Assembly: GCA_030386875.1 (NCBI GenBank)
Contig: CM059569.1
Location: forward strand, 49,019,842 to 49,083,841
DNA from: Morinoia aosen
Lineage: Eukaryota; Arthropoda; Malacostraca; Amphipoda; Talitridae
DNA length: 64,000 bases
Direction of reading: 5' to 3'
The notes beneath the pieces are model-generated. The model was not told the origin of the DNA. It did no database searches and saw only the letters and a list, made by a program, of their open reading frames with translations. Position numbers and translations under genes: made by a program. Below, in pieces: positions 1 to 13,226 of this stretch. Position 1 is the first letter of the stretch, and each line of letters opens with the position of its first letter.

Positions 1-744
1 ATTTAAGCTCCATTCTTCGATGCATATCTGTCAAGGCCTTTCGTGTGCGTAGAATATCCTTTTCGTTATAAGTATAAGTGTTTTGACAAGGACTTAGTTT
101 TTATGGAACTATTCAAACTTGTATTTCAATGCCTCACCCTCACGTGCCTTGGCAATGTTGCTCGTCGTAATGAACGTTAAAAACATTCTACACATCATCG
201 TAAAACATTAGTTTTAACGAGACTGGTGAAATTATCTTATGAACTAAACTCACTCTTCCATAATGTTAAAAAATATTTACCCTTTAACGCTCAAATTTTT
301 GAACTCATATTATCGTCATGACAATTACCGGCATTAGACTGTTACTGACATCAGGTGCATGGTCACTGGTATCAGGAGGAGAATGTCGGTGGTGAAGAGG
401 AGATTGGAGGACCAATTTATGTGGAAATACGATAAATTGAGGCTATATTTCAAAAATGACTTTGGGGCGTTTTTGGGTCAATTGATCAATTTTGCATTAA
501 AACTGTGCACTCTTGATTTGAAACAGTTTTTGAATGTTTTTCACAAACAAGCTGAGTTTGCTATGAAAAGGGGATGTTTATTGCTTTTTCAGTCGCAAAT
601 GCCCTTGTACCACAGACTTGCATCGCAATTATCATGTACTTGATAGGTAAAAGTGAAAAAATAACTTAGGTGTGTGACGAGGTCCAAAAATATACTATGT
701 AATAGATATTCTTTGTGTATCGATCAGACCACGTCATATTTTAG
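1..744. other. Sequence upstream of the first visible GMC exon
   Basis: AT-rich, probably intronic. The only exon-like piece is 592-643, bounded by a good acceptor (pyrimidine run then CAG) and a GTAAAA donor. Its phase would fit the exon starting at 745, giving a D-R-G-K-V-I junction. The encoded residues do not resemble the conserved GMC segment expected there, so I do not include it in the gene. Confidence 0.35.
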
Positions 745-3700
745 GGGAAAAGTCATTGGCGGATCCAGCACCATCAACACAATGATCTTCCACCGCGGGA
801 ACTCAAAGGACTACGACCATTGGGCAGAACTCGGCAACGAGGGCTGGGACTATCAGACGGTACTCAAGTACTTCAAGAAGTTAGAAAATTACAGAGGGCC
901 CCTCACTCCGAGCGATGGTAAGACATTTGCTAATGTATTCCTTATGTGATGGAAATTAAGATACTTTTATCTGATGCAGCCTACAAGATGCGATTTTGAA
1001 ACTCGTTAAAATACACAGTGAGCGTTTACAGAGTGCAGTACTACCTTAGAAGTAAACACAATCCATTCTAAAAAAAAGTGGTCGACATCTGAACTGGTCG
1101 ACTTCCAAACGAAGTTTTTAGCGGTTCAAAGCGCAAATTAATCAAATCTACATGAAAATGAAATAACGTATGACGTATTTAAAGCCTACGGAGTAAAATA
1201 TCTTCATTCAGATTGGATATTTCAAAATGAAAGATTGAGCTCAGCATATAAATCTCAGACAAAAATAGTATAATTTTGAGGCGATTGAAGGAAGGAGCAG
1301 AAGCCACTTTTATTTTTCAAATTCAAAAGTTTTGAGTTTGTAAAATCGCGCTGAACTTATTTTTTACTGTGCCTTTCGTGGTTGCCCCGTCAGTGCCGTA
1401 CCGCGGCAGCGAGGGCCCCCTCAGCGTAGAGCGAGTGCGCTGGACGCCGCCGGTTGGCGAGCTGCTCGTCGAGGCGGGCAGGGAAGTGGGACTCCACGAA
1501 ATAGACTACAACGCTGGCAAGTCCGTTGGTGAGGGCGTTTCCATTACGTGGTAACTTCAAGCCTTGTTACTGTATAAGAATCTTTGGCAATCACTGTGGG
1601 ATTTTGAGCCTCTCCAGGAAATGGATTACAAGGCTGGCGAGTCCGTTGTTGAGTGCGGTTCCATTACGTGGTAACTTCAAGCCTTGTTACTGTATAAGAA
1701 TCATTGACAATCACTGTGGGATTTTGAGCCACTCCAGGAAATGGATTACAAGGCTGGCGAGTCCGTTGTTGAGTGCGGTTCCATTACGTGGTAACTTCAA
1801 GCCTTGTTACTGTATAAGAATCATTGACAATCACTGTGGGATTTTGAGCCACTCCAGGAAATGGATTGCAAGGCTGGCGAGTCCGTTGTTGAGTGCGGTT
1901 CCATTACGTGGTAACTTCAAGCCTTGTTACTGTATAAGAATCATTGACAATCACTGTGGGATTTTGAGCCACTCCAGGAAATGGATTACAAGGCTGGCGA
2001 GTCCGTTGTTGAGTGCGGTTCCATTACGTGGTAACTTCAAGCCTAGTAACTGTATAAGAATCATTGGCAATGACTGTGAGATTGTGAGCCACTCCAGGAA
2101 ATAGATTACAAGGCTGGCGAGTCCGTTGGTGAATGTTTTATCTTCCCTTGGAGATTCCAAATCACATACCAGGATCAAAATTATCTTATCTTATTTATTT
2201 TCACCTTATAATACTCTTGGTGTGTTTATATATTTGTTTGGTGTCCGCTTCTTTCGTCTCTCTGTCATGCTTTTAAGGATGGTTAATGACCGTATCTGTG
2301 GTGCGAGTTTTAGCATTGCGCAAGATGAGGAATATTTTTATCGCACGGACTAATTAAGATTGGATATATTTGTTTTTCATTCACATCTGGACAATTCATT
2401 CAAAGAAAATATTCAGTCCCGTTATTTTTAACTCGCCGTGTACAGTTGTTTTAAATAATCACGTCAAGACTTAGTTAAATTTAGTTAAATGATAAAATTC
2501 ATCGTAATTGTCAGTTACGAGGGGCTGCAACAACTGTAACTCCAAACTTTGATGGTTGCAAACAACAAAGGGATAATTAACTTACGTGACAACTAAGTTA
2601 GCAGAATTCAGTACACAGCAATTTCACTTGAAAAGCGTCGATATAGCATTCTCATAACGTCGATTAACATATTGTTCAAATTGAAGTTTCAGCCCTTCTA
2701 CTTAGTGAAATTTATTTTGATAAGTATGAGGAAAAGTTTGTTCGGTAGAGCGAACTTATTTTAATTAGTTGCTTTATTGATTTGACGTAGTGGTAAGTTT
2801 CTTGAGAGTAAGGCATCTACTGGTTATCATTTTTCTCCGACTTTCGGAGCTTCTATTACTAGATTGTCCGCACTCTGACCTCCAGGTAGCGCCTTTTATC
2901 AGGTGTCGATGAGAAACGGCGAAAGAGTGACGTCAGCTGACGCTTTCTTGAAGCCCAACCTACATCGTCGGAATCTTAAACTTCAAATCAATTCTCAAGT
3001 AACCGAAGTAAGATATTGTAAGCGTTGTGTTTTCACGGCAATATGGTGCTTTTTAGAAGAACCTTCCTCTCCGCTAGAAATGTATTTTAACCAAAACCAG
3101 GAGCGTTTCCACGACTCTAAAATATGATTAGTATACAAAAACAAAATTAGTGGCGAAGACGCTCATGCAGGTAGTTGCATGTCCGAAAGATACCCATGTC
3201 TCATTTGACATCACATGATCATTTGGTGAAGGATAGACGTAGGTTTACTTTATCACAAATTTAAATTGCTAAATGATAGTCTAAATTGGTTATTGCTGAA
3301 AAGCGATACTGACGGGGAGTACATTGACAAGGAAAAGCACACTCGAAATTCTCTCTCCTCACACGTTTTGTGCTTGGGAGTCTAGCCTTCCCCAGAAGTC
3401 AGAGAAGTGACATGAATGTAGATCAAGGAAGAAAGTATTAATTAAATTCTAATCGACAAATAACTACAAGCGTAGTACGTGTGTATCATAATATTCAAAA
3501 TGCTGCTCGTGTGTAGAATGGAATTAAGGAAACATTGCCTGTATAATAGAGCGTATGAGTTTAAAGACACCGGTTGAATTTAAGTTATACGACTTATGCA
3601 TTTTGTTGGGATCTGAATGAGAGTTGTTTAACTCACCAACCATCACGTTCACAGATCATCTTCAAGAACGAGAACAGAGCTATTGGCGTCAAATACTTCC

Positions 3701-6700
3701 ACAACAACAAAGTAAGTCAAAGCTTTGGATCCAGAAAAAAATGTATATGGGTTAATTACTTTTTTGCAGGCGCATGTAGAAAGCTTTTTCTAATTATATT
3801 CTTCTGAGAATTGCCTCAGTGTTTAAAAAATTACATTTTTCTGCGATTGGATCTTTGTCTTACGCAACAGTCAACCTTATTTCGACTAGAGCCTGATTCC
3901 GATATTGAATTTAAGCTGATCATGAACAGCGCGTTGACTAACTCAATGTCAACATCATTTCAAGGTTTTGAAGGATCAGACATAAAAGTTTCTACCCTCT
4001 ATTTTTCAGGTGAAACGCGCTTTCGCGCAGAAGGAGGTGATTCTAAGCACAGGAGCCGTCGACAGCCCCAAGCTCCTTATGCTTTCCGGCATCGGACCCA
4101 AGAAACACCTTGAGGAACATAAGGTAATACCTATTTTCCATCCAATTTAACTTGCTTATGGACGCTGAATTTCACAGTGATTCCCAAAATGGGAGTCTTG
4201 TTTTTGGACTAGAGGGCTGGAAAGGGGTCCATAGGTCATAGAATTTTGCGCTTTACACGCTCAACAAGTTTGAGCGCGCTGAGGCACCGAGAAGAAAGAA
4301 AATGCTCCTACCAGTGCAATTCCGTTTATGTAGCTTTTTGACATCCCACCCAACGGCGACCAGTTCGAGTCTCGGAATGTGGTGAAAATTTCTATTTAAT
4401 TTTTTTCATGGGCTTTAGCGCTAGTATTTTGTAACACCTTCCACGGGGTGGGGGTTCGCCTGCTGCAAGTAATGAAATTTTCCCAATTTTGCCCTCCAGA
4501 TTGAGGTGCGGGCGGATGTGCCCGGAGTCGGTCAGAACCTTCAGGACCACCTCATGCTTACCGGCATGTTCTGGACAATTCGTCCCGAGTTATCTTCTTT
4601 TTTCTTCTCAAGATTCGACATCGAGGCTCAGAAAGAATATTTCGAAAAAAGAAAAGGTGAGTCACGTGATACTGTAGAGGTTATTTGACTTGTTGATTTG
4701 AGTGGAAAATCTAGGAAGAATGATGGCTGTTGTAAGCCGTATACACTATAAAGGCAGGTATTCAAACAATACGTGAAATGGATCTATAGCTTAGCATTTT
4801 TACTGCATGAAACATGGAGCGAAGAATTTTAATTCATGCACTTGCTTAAACAGCAAGTTATTGAATAGCAATCTTTATCTACGAATTATGAACAAGACTG
4901 ATTTCTGTGTCATTTAATCTAACAAATAAAATACAAATTGTAAAAAACTAAATTGCTTATCATTTTGACGAGACAATTGCTTCAAGGAAATCCACAGCCG
5001 AAGGCAGCCCCAGCAACACTGTTATCATCACATGATATAAATTTCATCCTATCATTCAGAAAGGAACTTTTATGAACGGGTACAATCTTGTAAAATAAAA
5101 TAACTCATTTATTTCTGCGTTGCAGCTGCACTGGGTTACCAGCTATTTGTTTAGTTCAAAATATCATTCTATTTGTAAGCCAATGTGAGTAAACCCGCAG
5201 GAAATCGTGAAAAACGCTTTGAAACTAAACAACATGTATAAAAAATTGACCGATGATGGCGACAAAGATCTCAAACAATTATTAACTGAACAAACTGTTC
5301 ATCACTGCCAATTTACCCGAAATAAAAGAAACTTCATGTTTCCTTATTGTTCAAAAGCTCAGTCACAACACAGTAGCTTCTTCATTGGAACTAAGACTTG
5401 GAACTCAATCCCTGCGGAGATCCACGAAAGAAATTCTCATAATTCTTTCAAAATAAACCTTGAATCCTTTTTCCTATCGGAATATTAATCATATAAAATA
5501 ACCAAGTCAAATCTTTTTTCCGAAATGACTCATCCTGATAGGGCAATTTTATATGGTTAATGTCAACGATGTTCAGTCTGTTCTCAAGTCGTTTCTAGAA
5601 TATGCTTTTAACATCTACCCCATATAAACCACTTTGTAGATTAAGCATCGTATCTTCAATGAACTAATTCTTTGATCAGTCTATTGCATTACTAGGTTAA
5701 GTGAATTAAGTTAAGCATAATTGTACTCCTTAGAATAGCGTTGGTGGTAGGAGGCCCTAGAAGTCACTGAATTTATTCGGGCCCCTAGATAGCTGTACTC
5801 AAATTTGACAAATTGCACTAGATTTAAGAAATAATCTACTTCTGTATAACTTGTAGTAAATAAATTGTTTAAACATAGCAAATGGGTGAATTTTGAAAAT
5901 TGCATTTATTTTAATTAATTTTTTATATATAGTAGTCGTAAAAATAGTAACGAGACAATTGTTCTTGAGCAGCCGCCTCCGTTGGACAACTGCCTTCGTT
6001 AAACTTTTCTCCCCGGACAATTGCCCTCTAGATCGCTTCGTGTAATTAAACTAATTGAAGTTTTTTTGCCCGCTAGAAATATTTGATGCCACAACTAAAG
6101 CGAAATTTGATTCTAAAAACCTAGTACTAAACTCTTGGGGCTTCTATATGACTATATTTAAAGATTTCGTTGAAAAAAATGCAACATAAAGAAGAAAGAT
6201 TTTAAGTTCGGTTAGGTCGGGTTGCGCTGCGTCAAGTTATGTTGGGCAAGATTAACTCATGTTAGATAAGGTAAGACTAAGCAAGGTTAGGTTAAGTGAT
6301 GTTTTTTTACTTCCTGTTAATTTGGTTGTCGTATTACGTACAGATGAAACGAAAATTTATAAGCAATTGGACGGAAGCAATTGTCCGGGAGGCAATTATT
6401 GTCGCACGGAGCAATAATTATTGTCGGTAGGGGGAGGGGCAGTTGTCCTCCAAGGAGTAGTTCTAGAACCAAAAAAATATCCGCCAAAATTTGTAGTGAA
6501 AAATTTCTTAAGTAATGATTGGTCACTACTGAGCATAGTTTTTAAAGAATCAAGAATGCAATTTCCATGTCACCAAACACAAACGCGATAAAACAGGCTG
6601 ATTTTTACATTGGACTGTTAATTGTTGACTGGAGTCCTGTTTGAGATCATATTTATCTCGCAGGTCCCTTCGCTACACCCATTGGAACGTGCGCGATGTA

Positions 6701-9700
6701 TTCGATCAATACGGGGAGTTCAAACGAATCCAACATTCCCGACTTTCACATATCTTTCGCTAATTTGCCTGTTGGTTCAGATTATGGTGTCTTCACTACC
6801 ACATTATACAACGATCCTGTGAGTATCCTATGATTCAGTTTTTCAAATATTTTTTACATCGAGTAGGTTACCTTTTTTCTCTTCAAAAAACTTGAGCAGT
6901 TGGTAAGAAAATCTACTCCTTAACAAGGAAATATTTTACAAGTGACAATAGCCCGCTACAGGATATTCTTCAAACGGAATACGTGACTCTTCCAACTCGA
7001 AGGTGCATGACACTCGTAACTGCCATACTGGATAAAATAACTGCATTACTCTCACAGGTAGCTGAACTGTTCGACTGCTCCATTCTGATGGTTGGAGACG
7101 AAATGTTAATTACAGTCTTCATAAAAAACTAAGTATATCTGACACCCTTGAGTGATCAGAAGAGGGATCAGAGTTACCAATGTTTCTAGATTTGTGCGGG
7201 TTCATCAGAAAGACTCTAGGCTCGCCTTCACACTTCCACACAAGAACAGGTGCACGTTTTGAAAATTTTCTGCACTGATCTTGTCCACGGTTGAGGGGAC
7301 ACAACTAAAGACAGCAAAACAAAGGTCCAAACATTACTTACTTCCCCTTTGTGTTTCGCGTACCATGTTCACTATTGAGACGAACCAAAGCAGTTAACGG
7401 AAGCCTAATCAGTTATCTTTAATTACTAGGAAGACAACTAATGGTCACCATTTGATGCTAGAATTTACCTTAATAGTGTTAATTATGTAAACTCGACTCT
7501 CATTATACTTTAATTGACTCGCTGAGTAGATGATGAAAGAGATTAAATTTAAGCTTAAAGCTAACGTGAATTTTATAATTTTACTTCGTTTTTAAGTCAT
7601 TAAAATACTTCATGCTATTTCCCTTATTTTAACTTTTCTCAAAGACTTTTGAAAACTGGATAATCTTATTTACCAGCTCTCAGTATGCTCTATTTTCTTC
7701 CGAATGATGGTGTTGCAGCCGTGCAGTTCTCTTGTTCCTCAGGTGAAGCAAAACTTCTTCAAGCAAGCCGCCGGTAAAGACGGCTATTCATTATATCCAT
7801 CGTTAGAGAGACCAAAAAGCCGTGGATCGGTAACGCTTCGTTCGAACAATCCATTCGAAACACCGGTGATAGATCCGAACTGCCTCAGTCATCCCGACGA
7901 TGTTGAAGCCTTCGTCGAAGGTAAGCAAAATTTAACCAACTTTGGGAGATCGGATACTGCATCATCCTGCCATCAGTTTTTCATTCTTTGGTTTTTAAGG
8001 AGCAGCTCTTTGATTCATTTGAGCAGCTCTCTGTTGCGGAAAATGCGCATTTGTAATGCTTTTGCTGCCGTTGTCGATCAATATCTTAATTAGGGCCATT
8101 GATTCTTGCCCAAGCGTTTAGTTTTGTGAGCTGAATCCTCACACGTACATGACGTGTGCAACACCCCAGGTAACCTAGCCTAACGAGAACCCAAAAACCA
8201 TCCACCATTCGGTGTAATACTGGTCATCAGTAAAACAATGGAAAGTTTGTTGGAAGCCTGACTAATGAAACATACACGAACTCAAAGTCTGATTGCAGAC
8301 ACAGCGCGGATTTCAAGAAAAAACGTTTTCTGCCTCAAACATCTCTGCAACTTCTTGGGAATTATCAAACTGAACTTGAAACGGTACAAAATCTGCACTC
8401 CTCATGTGTCATAACTTTCAGAATACCTTAGATAAAGTTCCTCGCCTGAGGCTAATGGAAAGGGGAAGCCATAGTGTCGGAGGAAACTGCTCACAGTGGA
8501 GACGTAATAGACCACTAGTCGCACGCAAAACGTGGCTTTAAACGCCCAATTAATTACGTAACTGTATGAAAGTAACAACAGGAGGCGCCTAAAGAGGCGC
8601 TCTGTGCCACCTTCATGATATACTTAAACAACCTTAACTTCGAAATCAACTATTTCACGTAGGATGCTAAATTCTGCCCAGGCGTTCATCGTGTGCGACA
8701 GAGTTATTATTCAACTTGACCACAAATACTATTCACGAGTACGCTTTGATGGAAAACTTGTGCTGTTCGTCCTTTTATTTCTGTACCAACTTGATGGAGT
8801 CGACATTTTGGGTTGATGTCCTCACCTGCGTTGCAGGAGCCAAGGCTACATTCAGAATTGGAAACGCAGAGACCTTCCAAAAGAAGCTCGGAGCCAAACC
8901 CAATACAGTTGTAAGTAGACAGGGAGTAGCTTTGCTAGGCACGTTCGTGTTTGTGGGTGCAGAACGGTTCATTCTTACAGCAATGGTTAACGAAAGATTC
9001 TAGTTCTTATAAGGGACACGAAGGTTAACCCATGTGATGGTGAGTTAGTAGAATTGGGAACTTACCCATAAATAATGCTCTTAGACATAGGATACTCAAA
9101 CTTGATTTTCCTTCTGAAGACAATGAAACTTTTTTAATCACAGAATTAATACTCAGGCACATCTCACATTTTTTAGCGCCTTTACGTGTTTAAGATTGGC
9201 AAATTACCACACTTCGATTTAAGAAACATTTGTCCCACGATGTTAACATTGTTTAATTTTTTCACCAAATTCAGCCACTGCCAGGGTGCGAACACTTCGA
9301 ATACCTCTCGGACGACTACTGGAGGTGCTACGTCAGGGCAATGACGGAATCGCTGTCTCACATCTCGGGCACCTGCAAGATGGCTCCACCCTGGGATCCT
9401 AATGGGGTCGTTTCGCCGAGATTAAAGTGAGTATTTTATGTAATCAGGCACTGATACTGAGCGAGTATAGGGCAAACGGAGGTTGTATTTTCACGATTTT
9501 AACTCATTTTTGTTGCAAGGTAACACGTTGGTGAAAAATCTGGTATATAAATACGAACTCATGCGTGGACATATAAAATATATGTTTTATACAGCCTTCC
9601 CTTTCTTTCCAGGGTCCGGGGCGTGGAAACCTTACGAGTTATCGACGCTTCCATCATGCCTGTCCTCACTTCGGGTAATGCAATGCAGGACTAAAGAACA

Positions 9701-10584
9701 GGGGCTGGATTTTAAATTATATTACAGTGTTTCATCTCGGAGCATTCGGCAGTAAAAGTTCATTTACCATGTTGGTTACCCAACATGCAATTTTGCCCGC
9801 AGAATACTAAAATTTAGGTGGTTTTATCATTAGCTTAGAAAAACCAACGCAGTTAATTAGAAAAACAGCACGCAGAGCAGCGAGACCGACAGATGAACTT
9901 TTAACTGCCTGTTGTTCTGATACGAAAAGTAGAATGTCCGAAAATATAAATCCAGAGCCACATTTGCAAACATTTCTCGTCGTCGTAGAGGTAAGCACCA
10001 AAACTAAAATTCCCTGCTCGCTCTTTTACTGTAAAAATTTTCAAGTTTTAGCCTTTCTCAAGTGAAATATCAGCACTGAGTTTACCTTCTTATTTTTCAA
10101 ATTTTGCTACTGGTGCTCAGAGCAAAAATTTCATTTAAAAACCTCAAACTTGACAAATTTTGGAAGAAAGGACAGCGTGCTGGGAACTCCATTCATAGTG
10201 CTGTGACTCCAGGATGTACCGGTATGACGACGTCAAATGTATGAAAATCCGGCTCCGAGTTCTTAAAATATCTCATTTCGATGTAGCATGCAGCTGTCGG
10301 TGTAAGTTCTTTCAAGTGGACTTGGTTTATATATGTACATGCTACAGCACGTGAGTTAAATCTGTTGACGAATAAATTTGAGCTGCCAGCTGATGGTTGG
10401 AGAGGAATTTGAGTGTGGTGTAATTTAATGCAAATGATTTCACTGGAATAGAATAGCTGTTGAAAATAATATTATCGGCAGACATAATAGAAATGATTCT
10501 TTTGCAGGCAACACCAACGCTCCAAGTATTATGATCGGGGAGCGCGGAGCTGATCTCATAAAAGAAGATTACGGAAAAATTTAA
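745..10584 (+). CDS. GMC-family oxidoreductase (glucose dehydrogenase-like), last 12 exons, 5' end missing
   Basis: FAD-dependent glucose-methanol-choline oxidoreductase of the insect glucose dehydrogenase type. I placed exons at 745-917, 1394-1528, 2886-3007, 3655-3711, 4010-4123, 4500-4656, 6664-6818, 7743-7920, 8837-8910, 9275-9426, 9613-9674 and 10508-10584 (TAA). All junctions have AG/GT borders and matching phase. Family landmarks occur in the right order: [11 protein letters not shown] followed by RGN and DYD.W (exon 1), the second GMC signature [17 protein letters not shown] (exon 5), [12 protein letters not shown] (exon 6), [11 protein letters not shown] with the presumed catalytic His (exon 10), VIDASIMP (exon 11) and [17 protein letters not shown] (exon 12). 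About 480 residues are visible, where the family usually has 570-650. The N-terminal GxGxxG FAD-binding exon(s) are not found on this strand in the window, so the gene probably starts upstream. A 52-bp exon-like stretch at 592-643 has the right phase to precede exon 1 but no family similarity. AATAAA lies near 10736. Substrate unknown. Confidence 0.93.
1491..2135 (+). repeat. 120-bp tandem array spanning exon 3' end and splice donor
   Basis: Five consecutive units of exactly 120 bp (in register at about 1501, 1621, 1741, 1861 and 1981), then a partial sixth unit to about 2135. Each unit contains about 36 bp matching the 3' end of the GMC exon that ends at 1528, plus the start of its intron. 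In the exon frame the real exon reads [12 protein letters not shown] and the copies read [12 protein letters not shown]. The donor is GTGAGG in the first unit and GTGAAT in the last partial unit, while the inner copies have TTGAGT and have lost the GT. The long open frame across the array is a by-product of the unit length being a multiple of three. Confidence 0.95.
5207..5488 (+). mobile_element. LINE ORF2 C-terminal fragment in a GMC intron
   Basis: A 93-codon open stretch ending in TAA. It has the typical C-terminal tail of CR1/Jockey-like reverse-transcriptase ORFs: a basic run with FMFPYCSK, then [15 protein letters not shown] and a closing helix ending FFLSEY. The W-N-S-I-P motif followed by a short Leu/Phe-rich end is characteristic. 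No RT core is seen upstream, so this is a 5'-truncated copy. It sits in the intron between the GMC exons ending at 4656 and starting at 6664, in the same orientation as the gene. Confidence 0.6.
5945..6475. repeat. Foldback-like repeat built on GGACAATTG motifs
   Basis: The stretch 5950-6032 contains GACAATTG, GGACAACTGCC and CGGACAATTGCC. The stretch 6360-6470 contains the same words in the opposite orientation (AGCAATTGGACGG, GCAATTGTCCGGG, GGCAGTTGTCC). The arms flank a GGTTAG-rich middle (about 6205-6300). This looks like a decayed MITE or foldback element in a GMC intron. A shorter related piece occurs near 4970-5000. Exact ends could not be fixed. Confidence 0.45.
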
Positions 10585-13198
10585 GATTCATTGATGAATA
10601 TTTGAGGGTGAAGTGTATCTTCACGATACCTTATAAAGAGAGTGGAAAATGAGTCTCTGAAAATAACTTCTCCGTCACTTTTTGAGTTGCTGTATTTTCG
10701 TCAAAGTACTTTAAATATTAATAAATCGAGATATAAATAAAATATTGTTCACTTTTCGCAGTTAAGAACATTTAGTTAGGTCAGAAAAAAAAGAACTTTT
10801 GAAAAAAATAAATTCAAGAGATACCGGGATTTTGGCAATAACAGTAATAATAATTATATAAATTTTAATTAGTATTGCTCGGATTTCTAATATTTATTCT
10901 ATTGATGCTATAACGACTATAAAAGGAAATAAAATATTGCACTTATCGTAAAAATACTGTTTTACTATGAACGCTATTTTGACCAGGCACGAAGGCAAAA
11001 AGTGGTCATTATGCAATAAATGACTATAAAACCTGCACAGAATAGTAGTAGACAAAGAAGAAGATAATTTATAATAATAGAAGTTATTCGAGGTGTTAAA
11101 AATTGCCTCAATTTCTACTGCTCTTTAGCAATTTGTGTCCGACGCGCTTTCTCTTTCGTTATCTTGGCATTTGCATTCGCAAATCCGGCTTGTGAAAAAT
11201 ACTATTCGTGTTTTATAGTGCACATGAAAGAAAATCCCTGAATTGTAGCCAAAACTTGTAAAGTTTTACGTGCTATTTTTCTACAAATAAGAACTATTTT
11301 GCTTGATGTAAAAACTATTTTCTTATAATAGCTATAATATCAACTTTTTAGCGCTATTTTAACCATTTTCTTTGAGCTATTTTGGTCACTTTTTTAGAAC
11401 TAGATATCCGGGCTCTAGTAATTAGGTACCACGCTTCCACGACAGATAGAAAAATTGATGTATGGCTTCTGTTCTTCGATATGTCATACTAGAACGAATG
11501 ATATTATTCGTTATGTCATACTCTTTTTCCACTCTAACGATCGAGTACCAGTTCCCAGAATACTTAACGTAATGCATTGCTCAAACTTTCCGCACGGAGT
11601 TGGGTGGATCCGAACCCGTGGTATATATAATTTATAGATGACTTTGTAAAAAAGTTATACTGGGTAGTGTTTTAGCATTGCCTTCTATATCCCCTAGCCT
11701 GCTCCTAGACTTGAAATATCAGCGATTACGTCACACAAATGGTCGTAAAATGGCGGCAGTTACAATAGAATTCATTCAAAAGAAATACCTTGCTCAGAAT
11801 TAAGTCTGTTACAACTTTGGTGAATTTATCTGCGAGTGATCAAAAATTACATACGTGTGATGTAAAAAAAATTTTGAGTCATTATTAGCAATTTTTAGGT
11901 TCATGCAATGTGTGTTTTCTGACTTTGTACTCCTTAAAGAAGGAAATAAAAGTTGTAGTGCAGAGTGCCGCAACGCTTGGAAGAATTAGGTTGCAATTTG
12001 ACCAGACTTCGAACTGATAATGTTCAATTTCGCATGATTTTCCGTTTGTTCACTCAACTATCGCAAATTTTTCTTCTCAGTAACAAGTACAATCGCAAAA
12101 TACCTCTTAAACAGTCAGAGTCATTTACATATACCCTCAAGTACATACATCTTTGAACTGGCTCCAGCTGTCCCGGGGCATTATGCACCCTCCTTTTACC
12201 GTGGCAAGGCGGGCCCTGGCAACGTAGAGGGAATAAATCCTCGATTGTAAGAGAGGTATTGTGTACCTACTCTATCATAGCAGGCATAGTAATTAGTTAG
12301 TTGATTGCAATAGTAGTCTACACAATTCAACTTAGCCCTTCAATAGCACAGCATTTAGTCATCAAGGCAAATAGGAACATACCAATATACACCTGCGTTG
12401 ATAGTACCACTCACCTCTAAAACATCCTCCTAGCTCGATATAACTCTTCAGGCTTAGGCCAAGAAAGAGACGAGAGGAGCAGGAATTAAGGAAAGTACAG
12501 TCAGAATAGACAAAGCGAGTAAAGAAGTTAGAGATAGTAAGTACTTAACCACAACCATTACAAAGGGACACACTTGGTCACTATGAACTGTTGATGCTAC
12601 CAAGTCTGGAGAGAAACTGGCCGCGGGTTCTCAGTTTCTCACTACTCGCGTTGTTACCGAAAATGTCTCTAACTATAAATTCACAGTTTACACTATATTA
12701 CTAGAAGAAAGAGGAAAAATTAGAGATGAAAGGTCCACATAAAGAGAAAATGGAAGTTTGATGAAAATAGGAAGCTGGGAGCGCTCTTCTTACTTAGCAA
12801 ATGATACTCGTAGATCAACACGGGGTAAATAACGACTACCAAAAGATTTCACTGCTTTTTCAAATGAAAATGATTACCTGAGTAAAATTAATAGATGCCG
12901 TGCTCACAATATAGCACAACCCAATAGTAATGGCGATAGACATGACACAAAGATGAACACGGCACCACATGAAGTTAAAGGCATTTACAAATAAAATTTT
13001 AAATACGCGTTACGCTACTAGACATGTAAAAGAACGATATACGATAAAATACAAACAGTACTTGAAGATCTTGCTCTGCGTTTTTCAGCGACGACTCGTA
13101 ATGATACACAACACACTCCCTAATAAATACGTTGAAGAGTGTTTCTTCGTTTGCTTCCAATTGCTCCCTTTTTGCATCTTGGAGTTGGTCTTCGAAAG
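10585..13198. other. Non-coding stretch after the GMC gene
   Basis: Contains the GMC 3' UTR with AATAAA near 10736, then AT-rich sequence with only short chance reading frames. A small GC-richer patch lies at about 12160-12235. I see no conserved coding motif, RNA gene or clear repeat pair here. Confidence 0.5.
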
Positions 13199-13226
13199 TG
13201 GAGGGGCCAATTTGAAATCTGCCTTT

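Noticed and set aside
1526-2104. 192-codon open frame with a 40-residue repeat
   Set aside because: It follows a 120-bp tandem array (a multiple of three) across an exon/intron junction, in a different frame from the GMC exon; not a separate protein.
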